Shown here one piece after another: positions 36,421 to 49,657 of a stretch of DNA of 64,000 nucleotides (its first letter is position 1; each line of letters opens with the position of its first letter). A model generated the notes under the pieces. That model searched no databases. It was not told where the DNA came from and saw only the letters and a list, made by a program, of their open reading frames with translations. The position numbers were made by a program, and so were the translations under genes. Source of the stretch: Camarhynchus parvulus (lineage: Eukaryota > Chordata > Aves > Passeriformes > Thraupidae); the NCBI RefSeq assembly GCF_901933205.1, contig NC_044572.1:93338965-93402964 (forward strand). Direction: 5' to 3'.

Positions 36421-38575
36421 AAACCCCCCACATTCATTGTACAAGAAGAATTTAGATAGTGTAGCATTCACCAGTGAGAGAGGTGTATAGCCTGGATTTT
36501 GAAGGCACTATTCCACTTGGAACAAACACTCTGGTAACAAACATTCCTAATTTAGATTTCAAGTCATGATTAATACCACGTCTGCACCCAGCTTCATTTC
36601 TCAGTATCAGTTTCCTTTCCTGCATCCCTTTGAACCCTTTTTTCATCTTCTCTTTGAGATTCCTCAGACTTTTTAACTCAAGCAGCACATACCTTTTCCC
36701 TAATTCTGTTCCATGAACCCATTTATTCACCTGAAGATTTTGGGGAACAGTTTTCCAAGAGAATTGAACACTGGATTGTGTGAAACAGTTCAAGTAAATT
36801 ACTTAAGTTTTACAAAATTATAAGCATCTGAAAACAGAGGCTTAAGATGTTAGTAATGTACTAATATAAGAAATTATATCAGTTGTGATAGAATAGAATT
36901 TCCATGAAGGGTGGTCTGTTTTACTACACTGTATTTTCTCTAAGCAAACCACTCCAAGTCACAAAAATGCCTAAAGGGAAACACTTCCAACACCTTCCAG
37001 AATCTTACCTCCAGCTAAAGGCCTCCTTATAAGTCCAACCGTACCAATAATGTGAAGGATGAGATTCTGACAGAGTTAATAATAAGGAAACTGTAAAATT
37101 TATACTGAGTTGACTGATTTGAGAAACACCAAACCCCTTTCTTCTCCCCCAGAGAATTTCATTTTTATCTTCGTTATTGTTAGGTGTTCTCTATTAGTTA
37201 CAAGCCAAAAGCAGAGTTTATTTTACATCACCTTTATTCCTTCTTCCCTAGTGCTACTTAATGAATTGAAGGGGCTGGAAACTTGTTCTCAGTGAAGCAA
37301 ATATCCTATGAGTTATAAATGACATTTCATCCTCATATGCAGATTCCTCTGTGCCTAAGTGAATTATTTACAAGGTACAGCTTGTGGGCTCCAACAATCA
37401 GCTGCCAGAGATTTACACCTACACTGAGTCCCTGCTCTCCTGCTGGGAAAATGTGAAGTTTTCCACCACCCTTTAAGATCTGAAGACTTAACAGATAATA
37501 GCTCTCCCCAAAGCTGGCACTGCTTTTCTTGGGATGGTGGCTGACTAGGCTTTGCTGAGGGACGGAGAATAATGGTGAGGTGAGACACCAAGAGTGACTG
37601 CTTCAGTAGCTTTAAATAGTCTCCTTTCCCCCGCCCCTGCATGCAGCTGCAAATCAAAAGTATCATGGATCATTTAAATATTGTACTTGCAGTCCTGTAT
37701 GCATAATGACAGAGGTGGTCATAGCATTGTTTTTTCTCTTTAATGAGGAAAAAGCTCATAGAAATTGGATGCTACTGTAATCAACAGAGTAACAGGGAGA
37801 TGGATAAAAACAATAAGAGAATTATTAAGTTCCCTACCAAAGCCTACCTTCATATTTAAGGGGACCAGGAGAAAAGCTTTAAAAACATATCAGATTTAGA
37901 ATAAATTATTTAAAGTAAATTGGGAAGTATTTTGAAAGCTCTGTTTCTCTTCATGAGTCTTTTCACATAAGATAGAATTGCAGGGAGCAAAGTATTGTGA
38001 AATGGGGTTGTAGTTACAAGAGCAATGATGGTGTGGAGCTGCATTGCCAGCAGCCAAGTTGCTCTGGAGACCGTGGGTGTGGAGTGCATGTGGCTCCTTC
38101 CTGCCGCCACAGGTGGGCTTTCTTTCTCCTCTATAATCTTCAGAATTTCTCATGAGCTTTCAGTACTTCCATAATGTTTAGAAAGCTAATGATGTTTACA
38201 CTCGTGTGGGAAAAAAAGAGAGCTCTGTTGCAACCTAATCTCTCAAGAAAAGCAGTAAAAGCCATCTACGTGGTATATATAGGAAGCAAAACAATGTAAA
38301 AGAGTCATTTGGGGGGAACAGCCCCTCAGTGGCAGGAATATGGTTCAGAAGGCATAATAATTTTTTTTTGCTATTTAGGTATCTCTGATCATGGAATACT
38401 TGATACAATTCTCTTTTTCCTTCCATTTGTATCTCCCCTGACAAGAGATAATCTGCTGCATTTTTCATTTCCCTCTCATCCAGTTTATTTCTTATAATAT
38501 TAGACTGGGTGGAAAATTCTTTGAGTATGCTTGTACCTAACCAACCTTCTGGGAAAAAAAGACTGTCAGTCTCCT

Positions 38576-38599
38576 GATAGATAGATAGATAGATAGATG
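38576..38599. repeat. (GATA)n microsatellite, about 6 units
   Basis: There are five uninterrupted GATA units plus a partial sixth, followed by GG. It is a simple tandem repeat, probably polymorphic in length. No other function can be read from it. Confidence 0.9.
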
Positions 38600-41500
38600 G
38601 AATACTGATGCTTCCGTGAGGTCACATGTGGCAGAGTTTTTGTAGACGCTAAACATTCAGTAATAATTTAATAATTTTCAGGAAAATATTTTCCTTCTTC
38701 ATGGCTTTGGGACTTGAATCTACTTGAAATTTCAATAGATAAAAACATGCTTAATCATATGTCACAGAGTTCTTGTTGAGTCTGTGTGTGTGCTGCTGAA
38801 TTTGGGACCACAACCACACCCAAAGCTCACTGTCTGTCTGCAAATATTTGACTCTGTCTACTGCTGCCTCTGTGAGACCCCAACAGCCTCACTAACATTC
38901 TTTACCTCTGAGCAGGATGTGGGGAGCACAACCAAGATAATAATAAAGGATAGTGCGTGGCAGGAAAGCCTGGAGTTGCTTTGTAAGAGAAATGTCCCCA
39001 GAAAGTAGCTGAAATTTTCCTGCAGGAGGAAGAGTGAGGGTTTTTTACACATCATTCCCCTTGCTGATAAAAGGTCTGAGATTGTGTTGAGAATCTTCCT
39101 CAGCATACTAGTAAATACCTTTTTTGCTTTAAACCAAAGAACAGTAAAATGGCAATTAATTTAGACTAGGTAAAATATATAATTACCTAGTCATAAAATG
39201 GACCATAAAAGTACTACATTGTTGAATCCATTTCATTAGGAGCATGTACATAAAAACTGTTTCAGTGTATAAAGACGTAAGTATTGTGCTTCATTGTTTT
39301 CAAGTGACAGTGCCTTGCTTTTTCTTGGTTTTGCAAACAGACCTCTCAGCAATATTACTCCAGGAGTTGTTTAAACTTCTTTTCCTTGTATTATCCACAT
39401 TATGCTAACTTCATCTTGAAGCAGCTGAAAAGCATCAACATAACTTAAGGACCCTAAACCAAAAGTTGTATGTCACATAAAGCCAGACTGAATGTTGATG
39501 AGACAGCTTTGTCTGGACTGGGGCGGGGGGGGAAGATTTTTATGCCCTTTTTTCATTTTGTTTTAATCCCTAAATTTGGGGGTGTTGCAGACAAATAGGT
39601 GAGTTAAGAAGTAGTAGTAATCCTGCAGAGCTGCCTTTCTAACTTTTGTCTCTTTATTTGTTTGCTGTTTTCATTCTGAAAAGCCCAAAAGTCTTTGAAG
39701 ATCCACACGCCTTAACTAGTATGTCCTTCCAAAAAAAAAACCAAAGAAGAAAGAAAATAGAACCTTAGGAGCTGAGGAAAGTTGTTTAGTTGTTTTCTTC
39801 AAGTTTTTAATCTCTGGTAAATTCAGTGTAGCTGCTTTGCAATGTCACCAATTCTTGTGAAACAGAATATTCTTCAGTGATCAAGAATTCAAACTGGCAT
39901 AAAGAACTTCTTCATTAGGGTATCAAAACTGTAGGAATATTTTCAATTGTTGCTATAACTTTTTCTCCAAAATGATTTCACTTATTTTGTGACCACCTAA
40001 GGCTCTCTAAGATGCACAGCAACACAGTTTGAGACATCTCTGTGATGTTCTGTACATCACATAGTTGCTAACAACCTGTCAAAGTCGTCCTGACACCAAA
40101 CTGAGAAGCTGATGGTTTTGGTAACGTATTAGCAGAGATGAAAAAAGATGGTCCTCATTATTGTAATAAAACTAACAGAGACGCACTGAGAATCAATTAC
40201 TGATTCTGTGACCTGTTGAACTAACCCTCAGTCAAGTGGGGGAACGGCAGAGAACATCTTACATTATCAAATGATTTAGGATGGAGCACTGTCTGAAGAC
40301 TTGCAACAAGTCAAGGCAAATACATTTCCGTAAATTGTAGCTTGCTTAATTACCTTGTTCCTGAGCACAAAGATCAAATTGAGCAACTTAAGGTGCTGAA
40401 GCACTCTGCCAGCTGGTCATGAGAAGAAAATAATTAACACACACAAGAGCTAAGTTTAAGGATGAGATTCTTACTGACAACAGCAAGGAGATCCAAAGTT
40501 AAGGCAGACACTGTGTCCTTGACTGGATCCATGTGCCTACAATTTGCAGCACATATTGGATTGGGGAAGAGCACCATGTGTTGCAGCCATTTCAAGCAAG
40601 CAGATGGCTTTTTAAAGCGCTCAGTGCAGGGAAAGCAAAGCCCTTTCAAATGCTGGCATTTCACTCTCATTATTTGTCACAGACTGGTTCCACCTCTTGC
40701 CTTCACAATGTCCGAGTATCACTAAGAAAATTCTTTCTCATGAAAGGCACTGTGCAAGCACGTGAAAAACATCCCTTGGTACAATGAAGTGGCCAGTGAG
40801 ACAGGAATTAGTAATGATATTTCGTGTTTGGAAAGCAACGCCCAACATTAAGTTATTTTTCTCTCTAGGATCCCACCCAGCCTTGAGAGAGAAAGACAAA
40901 AGTCAAGAAAACCATTTTTTGGCGCCTACCTACACTTCCCAAAGGCCTTCACGCCCACAGGAGAATCTTTTTGCGTACTCTGAGCATCTTCCAAAGCTAG
41001 GACCTTTCTTCCATAACCAAATTCAGTTATAAGGTGTAAAGTTATTGTTTACTGTGGAAAGATGAACCTAGGAGCCCAACTTTCATCCGCTACTTCCCAC
41101 ATTTTTTAATAGGATCTCTCATGCCTACCTGAATAGTCGCCCAACACGAAGAGAAAAAGACACCTAATTTTAACATATCATCTTGAAGGACAGACTCTTT
41201 GGAGTACTGCGCACTACAGATTTGTTATGATCAGAGGGGCCAGATGTCACCAGCTGAGCCGTTCATTTGATGCTGCGCCATTGCTCAGTGCTGCTGCCAT
41301 AGATACTGCCCTGCCCTTATGGTGGCTGCTGTGATTCATTGAAAGTAATATCATCCCAACTGCCACTCCGGGGAATCTTGCAGGCATGATTTTCTAACAC
41401 AGCATGACCCATTAAAAATAAGTGCCAGGAATCCTGCGCTTTATAAAAGGGCATCTTCATTAGCTCTCGCGGTGGGTCGCCAGAAAGTCCCAGGCGCTAC

Positions 41501-42939
41501 AGTAGTCATAGGGTAATTTGTAGTTATCAGAAACATTGCATTTAATGCTTTTATTCCTGTGGCGCTGGAGCCCACTGGTTACTAAACACAGACTCCTCCT
41601 CTTAAATCACGGAAATTAAAGAGGGAAGAGACCCATCAGATTATTTTGTCAATCCACTCTTTGAATGTAAAACTGGCAAATGTATAGTCTTTGCCGCCAA
41701 GATATTTAGTGCCAGGGACACTCATGACTCTGCTACGGGCCACTTCACTTATCAGTGCCTACAAGTGTTTGGCCTTTCTCCTAAAACAATGAATTCCTGG
41801 TTATGCTGTGCAGCACTTGGTCCTTCATACAGAGTTTCATCCAAAGAACAGACTGTAAATGACTGCAGAGGTCTGTAGGTTGGGCCTCTCACCTGCTCTC
41901 TTGATTCTTCCAAGTATTCTGGAATAGAAGCTGGTGTTTTACTTGGATAGTTAGAAGAATTCTAAACTTGTATTTCTATCAGGTTTAATGAAAACTTTTT
42001 TTCCCAGAACTAAACAAACTTTCTAGATAATCTAAAACAAAAATCTTGGCTTTAGTGCCATATCGACATGTTCTACAGTATCAAATGTCAACAAATCTTT
42101 GATACCTCCATTGTTTATTAACACAGGTACACACTTCCCTGAAGATCTGTCCTGCTTCCCATCACTGATGCTCATTTTATAGTGAGTCAGCAGGGCAAAG
42201 TCCCTCAAAGAAGAGAAGAAACACATGACAGATATTATGCATGAGTTTGTCACCCTGGTCCTCAGATGCTATGGTGATAAATGTCTTACAAAAAAATCAC
42301 CCCAGACTAGACTAGGAAGATTTTGATAACTTGCATTAATAAAAGACCTGAGCCCAGAAACACATTTTTTTAGTCCCTTCTGGTAAAAGTATTTCCTCTT
42401 GTACTCTAGGTTGAATATTAACTCAAACGCCGTGGCCAAGTGACGTTCTAAAACTCAGATTGTCTCCAGCATTGAGTATGAGTTATTGCCTTTTGGGCCA
42501 CAGTAGCATCTCATAACAATAAGCAATAAAAAAATAAATTCCAACACGTGTCTTTCTGTCCAAGGGTGTGGACTGAGCTTCAGTGCAAGCTTCTTGAAGG
42601 ACTGAAAAAGACCTCCAGGCTATTTTGCAGTTTCTGAATGATGTCCAAGAATGAGTCGTAGTTCTGTGGTGAGTATATCAAATAGGGAGCAATTCTTTCC
42701 ATTATATATTACCTCCCCAGTCATTATGAAGTCATTTGGTATTCACTGTGATAGCACCAATCATTAATGCACTCATTTGGCGTTCTTATGGCTTGTCTTA
42801 TGCACTTCCCCAGGAATTCCATTGTAATTAACCATTAGTTAATGTAAATAGCAATGGACATTTAAACTAAAGTGTTACCAGGCAGGGTCAGTAGCAGCAG
42901 AGAATCAATGTGTTCATGAAAACAGCTACTTCAAAAAGC

Positions 42940-42950
42940 TCCTCTAGTGG
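42940..42950 (-). promoter_or_regulatory. CTCF-like motif, minus orientation
   Basis: On the minus strand the sequence reads CCACTAGAGGAGC, which matches the CCASYAGRKGG core at ten of eleven positions (the last core base is A) and continues with GC. A single motif match is weak evidence of binding. Confidence 0.25.
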
Positions 42951-45900
42951 TAATGAAAGCCTAGTAGTAAACATGTTGCTTAAACAGAATTGGGGGCTGC
43001 TGAAAACATTTTACATTATTTCATCTGAAAACCATATTCAGCATTCCTCCTCCTCTTCATGCATCTCTAGAAGAGTGGACACATGGGCAGCCTTCATGCT
43101 ATGCAGGAAATAGTGAGGATTACTACAGAGCTTCTCTCTGCAGAGCATTATACACTGCATCAAGTACACCAGCAGAGCACTGGATGTGTTGGCATGTTGC
43201 ACAGGTCCAGTGAGTGACGGGTCACTGGTTTAAACCAAGGAAAAGAGCAATAAAGAAAAGTGTGCCTATGAAAAGCTAAACTAGTTTTACTGTTCGCGTG
43301 GCATCAGTCCTTGAATAGACTAAGGTAATGAAATGTAATGGGATGGGATCTGGTATAATACCTTCTTCCTTTCCAGACTTGTATTCCTAGAGATGTTTTA
43401 GAGCTGGAGTTCACTGACCTTTGTACAAGTGACTCAGATCTAGTTTTCTGGTAAGGCACAAGTTATCATTGAGTGGAACTGTAAGGATAATTTCGTGCAG
43501 AAAACAAAAGTAGCAAAACTTGATGTTTTGCCAGATTATAAAAAGCCAAAAAATTTCACTTTTCAGCCAGGGCACTAATGTGAATTATTATTGTGAGAAA
43601 AAACTTCTTTTTGCCAACTGTAATAAAAATGGGAAGTTTTCACAGTCCTGTGGTGTGCTAGCCAGTGTTCCTGTTAATAACAATAATAACAAATCTAAGT
43701 CTGCCTCAAGAACCCAGTGGAAATACAAGGTGATTCTTCACTGGGTGGCCCCTTGGTAAACTTCATTAAAATAATCCAAAACCAAAAACCATGAGAGCAG
43801 AGTGACTGAGCTTGTGATATTTCCATCAGATCCCCTCAGTGCTTATAGGGCTATGCTTTTGCACATTCCAGCTTTTCATATTGACACTCTGAATGGTCCC
43901 AAACTGTGAAGCACTTTGTGCAGAAATCCAGTTGTGAAAAAACACAAGGAAGAATTTCATATTATCCTTCCTTTAAAACAAAATATTTTCTTCCTTTGTC
44001 TATTTCATCTTTTTCCTGAAAGAAATGCAGTAGAAATCTTTAATTACTCAGAGACTTCAGGCTTCAAAATTTATATATAATCTGGATTTAAAGGAACATT
44101 TTCTGAACAGATGTGCTGGTATGCAAACACCTGCTGCTTCCTTTCTCCTGAGCATTTTAGTAACTTATTTATTTTTTTCTCCTCTTTGTTCCTGCTATCC
44201 TGATTTCATTTAGGTCTTTCTGATTCTGAACAATACCTTTGCTCTTTCAACTCCACTAGACTTGCTGAATATCAAAAGACACCCTGAGGACCAGTAGGAC
44301 TTTGAGTAGAGCAGATGATTTCTCTTCCTTAGGAGCTGATCATTTAGGGCTCAGGACAAATGGCCATGGTCCATTTCATCCTGACCTCCTCACCATGCTG
44401 ATGTCAGCCATACTGCTCCAAATGGAAAGTGATATCACCACTATCAGAGCAGGAATGGCAGCAGGTCCTCTGTCCCACTTGTGTTGAACTGGCTGCACTT
44501 ACCCTATTCCTCAAGGCAGTCAAACTGGGCTGAAGAAGGAAATTTTTCTCATTACCAACAGAAGACTAGTGCAATGCGGTAAGTTTTTCATCACTTCTTT
44601 CTCAATCTATGCTACAAAACTGATCATAAATAGTTTCTGGGTGCAATAAAATTGGGAGCCAGGCTTCTAGAGCAAGAGGGGAGAAGTAGGAATCTGGCAG
44701 AGACTTTGGAGCAATCCCAAATATTGGGTGGTGGGTGGCAGGAAAGTGAAAGCCATCTGGTAGCTCAGATTTCCTGTATAAGGAGGTCCTCTGGTTTTGA
44801 AAATGTGGGCCTCAGCTCCTCTGGGAAACAAATGCTTGCAAAATGAAGAAGGAAATGTAATGGTTTGCCTGCAAATTTTGATATGTGATGCAGTAAAAAC
44901 AGGGTTTCTAATAATGACATTTCTACATTTCTTCATTATGAGTCATGAGTAAACATGACATTTCTGCAATGTGATCTAGATATGTGATCAAAGATTAAAA
45001 TGGAGCCATTTTAATATTTTAATTATTTCGGCACTGTCAGGCTTCAGAGTCTGTTATGCCAACACCCAGTGCAGAGGAAATAATTTGTAACAAAGAATTT
45101 TATCAATTTTAGCTGCTTTTTTCTCCATGTGGATTATGTGTGAATAGGTCATTATTTTCTCAGATTTGCTCATTATTCGAAATGATCCACAATGAATAAT
45201 TTATACAAATATTTCTTGTTCTGCAGTTTCTTCACCACCAGTTTGCAGCTGCCTGGGCTAGTTTTGTCTGAACAAACATATCACATGGCCTCATTTCTGC
45301 TTTCAGGTTGGCTAATAGGTGCTCTGCTGGATAGCATGCTCCCATTTACAAGTTTTATATCTGCTCTCGGCAGATATGGCTGCTCTGCATTTAAAAATGC
45401 TATTTCTACAAGAAATCTTATGAACCAATTCATTAATTATGATATTCATGGGGAGTGAACAAGAGTACAGACATGGCAAGAAAAATTTAAAATTTTATCC
45501 CAGGAATTATTTTGCTGATTTTCCTTTTTCCTTTTTTTTTCTTTTGGAGTTCTCAGCCCACCCTGACACCTGCTTTCGCTAACAGACCTGTAGGAGGAGT
45601 GCCAGCGAGTTTATCTAGGAGCAAACATCTTGTGAATGTGCCTGAATAAGAAGGGAAAAGCTTTCTCAAACAGCCAGTGGCCTACAAATTACTGATACTT
45701 CAGTGCAGGCCACCTACTCCTAAAGGGTTAGGAAGAGGTTCCCCTGCTAGTCCAATAGTTTTAGGCATTTAACAGTGTCTCATGAAGCATTTGACTAATA
45801 CCTAGGGAGTAATCTCAGAGGGCTGAGTATCCACCCTGTTATCCACAAAACCTAGTAGAGTAATATGGGTAAGATGTGGGGATGACCCTTTCTTAATATG

Positions 45901-45984
45901 GTAAGTATAAAGAGCTCATCCCTTGCACAGAAGAGATAAATCCTTCTTTGTAAAATCTATATGTCTTCTCCCTGCAGATCTTGA

Positions 45985-46200
45985 TTTTCACACCACCTGT
46001 GGCAATCAGTCCAAATTTCAAATAGTCTGCTGGTAAAACAATTTCCCTTGTGTATTCCCTAAACCGATCCATTTTTCATGACCCTTTGTTCTGGAAATAG
46101 TTTTTACCTAGCACTTTCATGGTGGGCAGAAGATATCAGAGGCAGATGTCTCCTCAGACTGAATAAGCCTTCCTACAGTAAAACCCAGTTCGATTTGTAA
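45985..46200 (-). mobile_element. Possible ancient CR1/L3-type LINE remnant
   Basis: On the plus strand the order CTAAACCGATCC...CATGACCCTTTGTTCTGG (about 46060-46096), CACTTTCATGG (about 46112) and CTCCTCAGACTGAATAAGCC (about 46151-46170) follows the antisense of the 3' region of CR1/L3-like elements, where a sentence of this kind (plain-strand 'CCCTTGTTCTG' then 'CTCCTCAGGCTGAATAAGCC') is typical. It is short, diverged and has no open frame. Confidence 0.4.
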
Positions 46201-47165
46201 ATTGGGCAGTCTGAAAAATCAATTTTTTCATCATCTCCTCAGACAGTCATACAGTCCTCAAAAGTCCAAGGTCTCTTGAGAGTGTTATCCCCCTCCATGA
46301 TGCAACTAAACCCAACCTTATGCTGGAAATGATCCATTTGTGGTTCATGTTTGGAAGTAATCCAAAACCAAGGAGCGATGTGGTTGGAGCAATATGCCCA
46401 TCAATTAACATCACAGAATAATTCCTGAATTCCTGCTCTACCAGAACAGAGCTGGCAGTATGGTTCTGGCCATAAAAACAAGGGTGAGGGCGAGGCTTGG
46501 GGCGGAGGGAATCACAGAGCTTGCAGCTTTATTTCATGTTCCTGTGCCACATGGTGCACAGGGGCTCAAGTGCGAACCGAAACTGCTTTAGAGAGCGCCT
46601 GTTCCCCATCAGTCACTGAGGGGGAGTCACGCACACCGACACTGGATCAGAAAGCCTTCCATTTTGCAAATGATAAGTGATGATGATACTTAAGCAAGAG
46701 AGTCCACTGTGACTCTCCTGTTCCAAGATGTGTCATTATAAACCTGATGGAGCGCCCGCAAAGAAAATACTGTGCTCCAACTGCTTTGTTAGTTGTCCTT
46801 TCCTAGATAAAAGGAACATCCATACACATTTTAGGTTTCACCTTCACATTCTTTTATGCTTTCATCCTCAGAGGGGTGACTATGGAAAATGTTGGTAATG
46901 CAGCTACATCTATCTATCAGCCTAGCTTTCCCTGCTTCATCCCAGTAATAGCCAATACCAGTGGTTATGCAGAGCTCTACAATGGTACCTCCAGGAACAA
47001 AAAAAAATGTGGCTCAGAAAGATTTTTTTAAATTACTAAAGAATATTTTCTCATTTTCCATCCTCTACAGATGTCATTTTCTTCTGATGACTGCCTCTAA
47101 ATCTTGCCCTTGAGTCATTACACACACAGTGTAAGTAAGATGCTAAATCCAACAGGTTATTCTGG

Positions 47166-47176
47166 CCACCAGATGG
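47166..47176 (+). promoter_or_regulatory. CTCF-like motif, plus orientation
   Basis: CCACCAGATGG, preceded by TGG, matches the eleven-base CCASYAGRKGG core exactly, although the following bases (AAA in place of CRS) are not ideal. It points right, while the candidate at 42.94 kb points left. Confidence 0.25.
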
Positions 47177-49640
47177 AAAAGTTTCCCTTCAGCACCTACA
47201 AAAAGCATACATATGGGAATACAAATCTCATTATATATTAGGTATGAGTATCTAGGTGTACCTACAAGTATCTGTAATCATGTATAAAAGAAATGAAGAA
47301 CACATCAAAAAATGCTAAGGTTCACCAGAAGATGGGCAAAATATAAGGAATCAGTGTTAAGGTAAGCAACAAAGTTTTATTTGGCTTCTTTCTGCCTATG
47401 TGCCACAGCACAGTCCTTAATTGCATTACTATGTCTTATTTTTCTTCATTTTCTTCCTCATCTAAAGAAAACAAGGCTTATGAAACTGGGCTATTTTTCA
47501 GTATTATATTTTAGCTTTATCCAGCTTGTGGATTCATGCATGCACTGTCCAGCTCTGTACTGGATACAAAACTATTGTTTTCTTCTCCCCTTCTTCTTGT
47601 GGGGAGATCGTAACAGTTATTTATATTTTTTGCTGCATTTAAGATTATACCTTCATGAGACAACTATGAAGAAATGTGAAATCATTGTCTCTGGTTTACA
47701 TGCATAAAAACTGAGGCAGAGATATGAACATTCTCAAATGTGTCAGTTAATTTGGGATTCCCAACTCAAAAAATTACGGTCTGATTTTTAGAGGGTTTGG
47801 CATGTTCACAATACTTTCTCTGTTCAGAGCAGAGATCATCTTGACATCGCACATGTTTGCGGGAAGTCTACAGCTCTAACAACCAGATCTCTGACCCAAA
47901 AAAGTCAGACTTCCCATGGAAGTAACTTGCCTGTCAACAGATGAAATCTCTGGACATGAAGCCTCTGGACATCCAGTTCTGCAGGATGCCTGCCTTTGAC
48001 AGAGCTCTACAGACAACCGTTTTCTTCTCCTGCATTCCTTATTCCAGGCACAAGACATCTATTCATTGCCACAACACAAGCACCGAGGATGTCCGCCTAC
48101 AGTCACCACATTGCTCAGATACATCACCAGAGCACACAATGTCCTTTGCAGCAATCCAGACATGGGTCCTAAAATGAAAAGTAATGACATCATAGAGACA
48201 GTGCTATGCAGATTAGGAACTAGGGTGATAATTAAGTTGCAGACACAGTGCCTGGCATTTTGTGACACTCCACTTTCGAGCTCTCAGCCACAATGTAATG
48301 CATATGTCATTGTTCTTAGGCTTATTTGTATGTTTTTCGCAATTCCAAATTCTTTGGTTTACCTTTGTTAGTTTCTTCTAATTTTTTGTTCCTCCATTGC
48401 ACCTATGAAGGAACAAAGCCAGTTCTCAGCATGGAAGTTGCCACATGAACAGTTTAGACTCAACGGGGCCCAAACAACTGGCAGGATAGTCTTCCTACAG
48501 ACCATGCTTAGCAACATTTACTTAAGCCATTGGTATCATTGCAATCTATAGGTCTCCATACCAGATGGGTTGGATCAAAAAAGAGAGTGTTACCAAAATA
48601 AGCAGAGTTTGAAAATCCAGCCCACAAAATGTATGATTTCTTTTGACAGGACACAGTTGAGCCCTTCCATTTTCATCTGCCTGGCTCTTTGCAGGGACCC
48701 TCCACAAGGTGTCTGCATTAGAAAGCGTGTATTACATGCATAAGGTTCTTCTCATGCACTCCCTATGGTAGACACTGTCCCTGAGAATCTCAAAACAGCC
48801 TCACAGAGCTTCATGGCAGTGGGGTAACTGAATCCCTAAAGCAACTTTGAAAATCTTGACTTGCAAGCACTATTGTTTGAAAACTATGACAGTGTTCCTC
48901 GATGGTGATATGAATATTAACGATAAAGTGCAGCATATATGCATTGGTCATTTAATTTAGGCTTGACTGGAGACTTAGCAAGGCCATCTTCCAGCAACAT
49001 TGAATGCCTGTGAGCAGTGCAAAGGTCACAGAAAGAGACCCTCCTACTATTGAGGTAGGATCAAACTAGGATTACAATCTTTTCATGTGATATGTACTAA
49101 ATTTAAAAAAAATAAATAAATAAACCCCATGAAACAACAACAATAAAACAGCCCAACAATGTGCTTGATGAATTAAGACCTGCAGGAAAATATTTAATGT
49201 CACACAACAATGAAAGGAATTGGTACGAAGCATAAATGGCAAAGCAGTGAAAAGAACTGACACAAAGCATACTGGCATGTACAGCAACACCCACACAATC
49301 AAAAGCATTCAAGGAAATTTTAAAAAGAATCAAATGACTAAAGATCTAGCTATGCAAGGGAGTTGCATAGCAAAAGTAATCTCCATCCATAGCTATCACA
49401 GAGATTTGAATGAGCTGGAATTTCAAGAATAGGTTGAATCAAAAGAAAAAGAAAGATAATTAATTAGGGATAGAAAGAGAACTGAAAAATACAATCAAAT
49501 ACCCCACTCAACCTTTTAAGTTCATCTGTAGACACATTTAGAGGTGCATCTGACTCCAAAACTTTGGAAGTTAGATTTTGGGGTGCTTCAAAACTGATGA
49601 GATATCACAGCTAAGTTTGTATTTGGCCTCAGTCCCAAGC

Positions 49641-49657
49641 AAAAAAAAAAAAAAAAA
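49641..49657. repeat. Poly(A) run, 17 bases
   Basis: This is an uninterrupted A homopolymer with no recognisable retrotransposed sequence upstream. It is treated as a simple repeat. Confidence 0.85.

Larger units (their letters stand above)
36421..45980. other. Non-coding DNA with a GATA microsatellite and regulatory-looking blocks
   Basis: No gene is recognised. Blocks at about 40050-40445, 41215-41600 and 44870-45240 are unique-sequence, mostly AT-rich, and keep isolated CpGs. They contain TCF/LEF-like GATCAAAG at 44987-44994 and SOX-like AACAAAG at 45089-45095. A CTCF-like motif (minus) lies at 42940-42950. The frames present are short and unrecognised. Confidence 0.45.
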
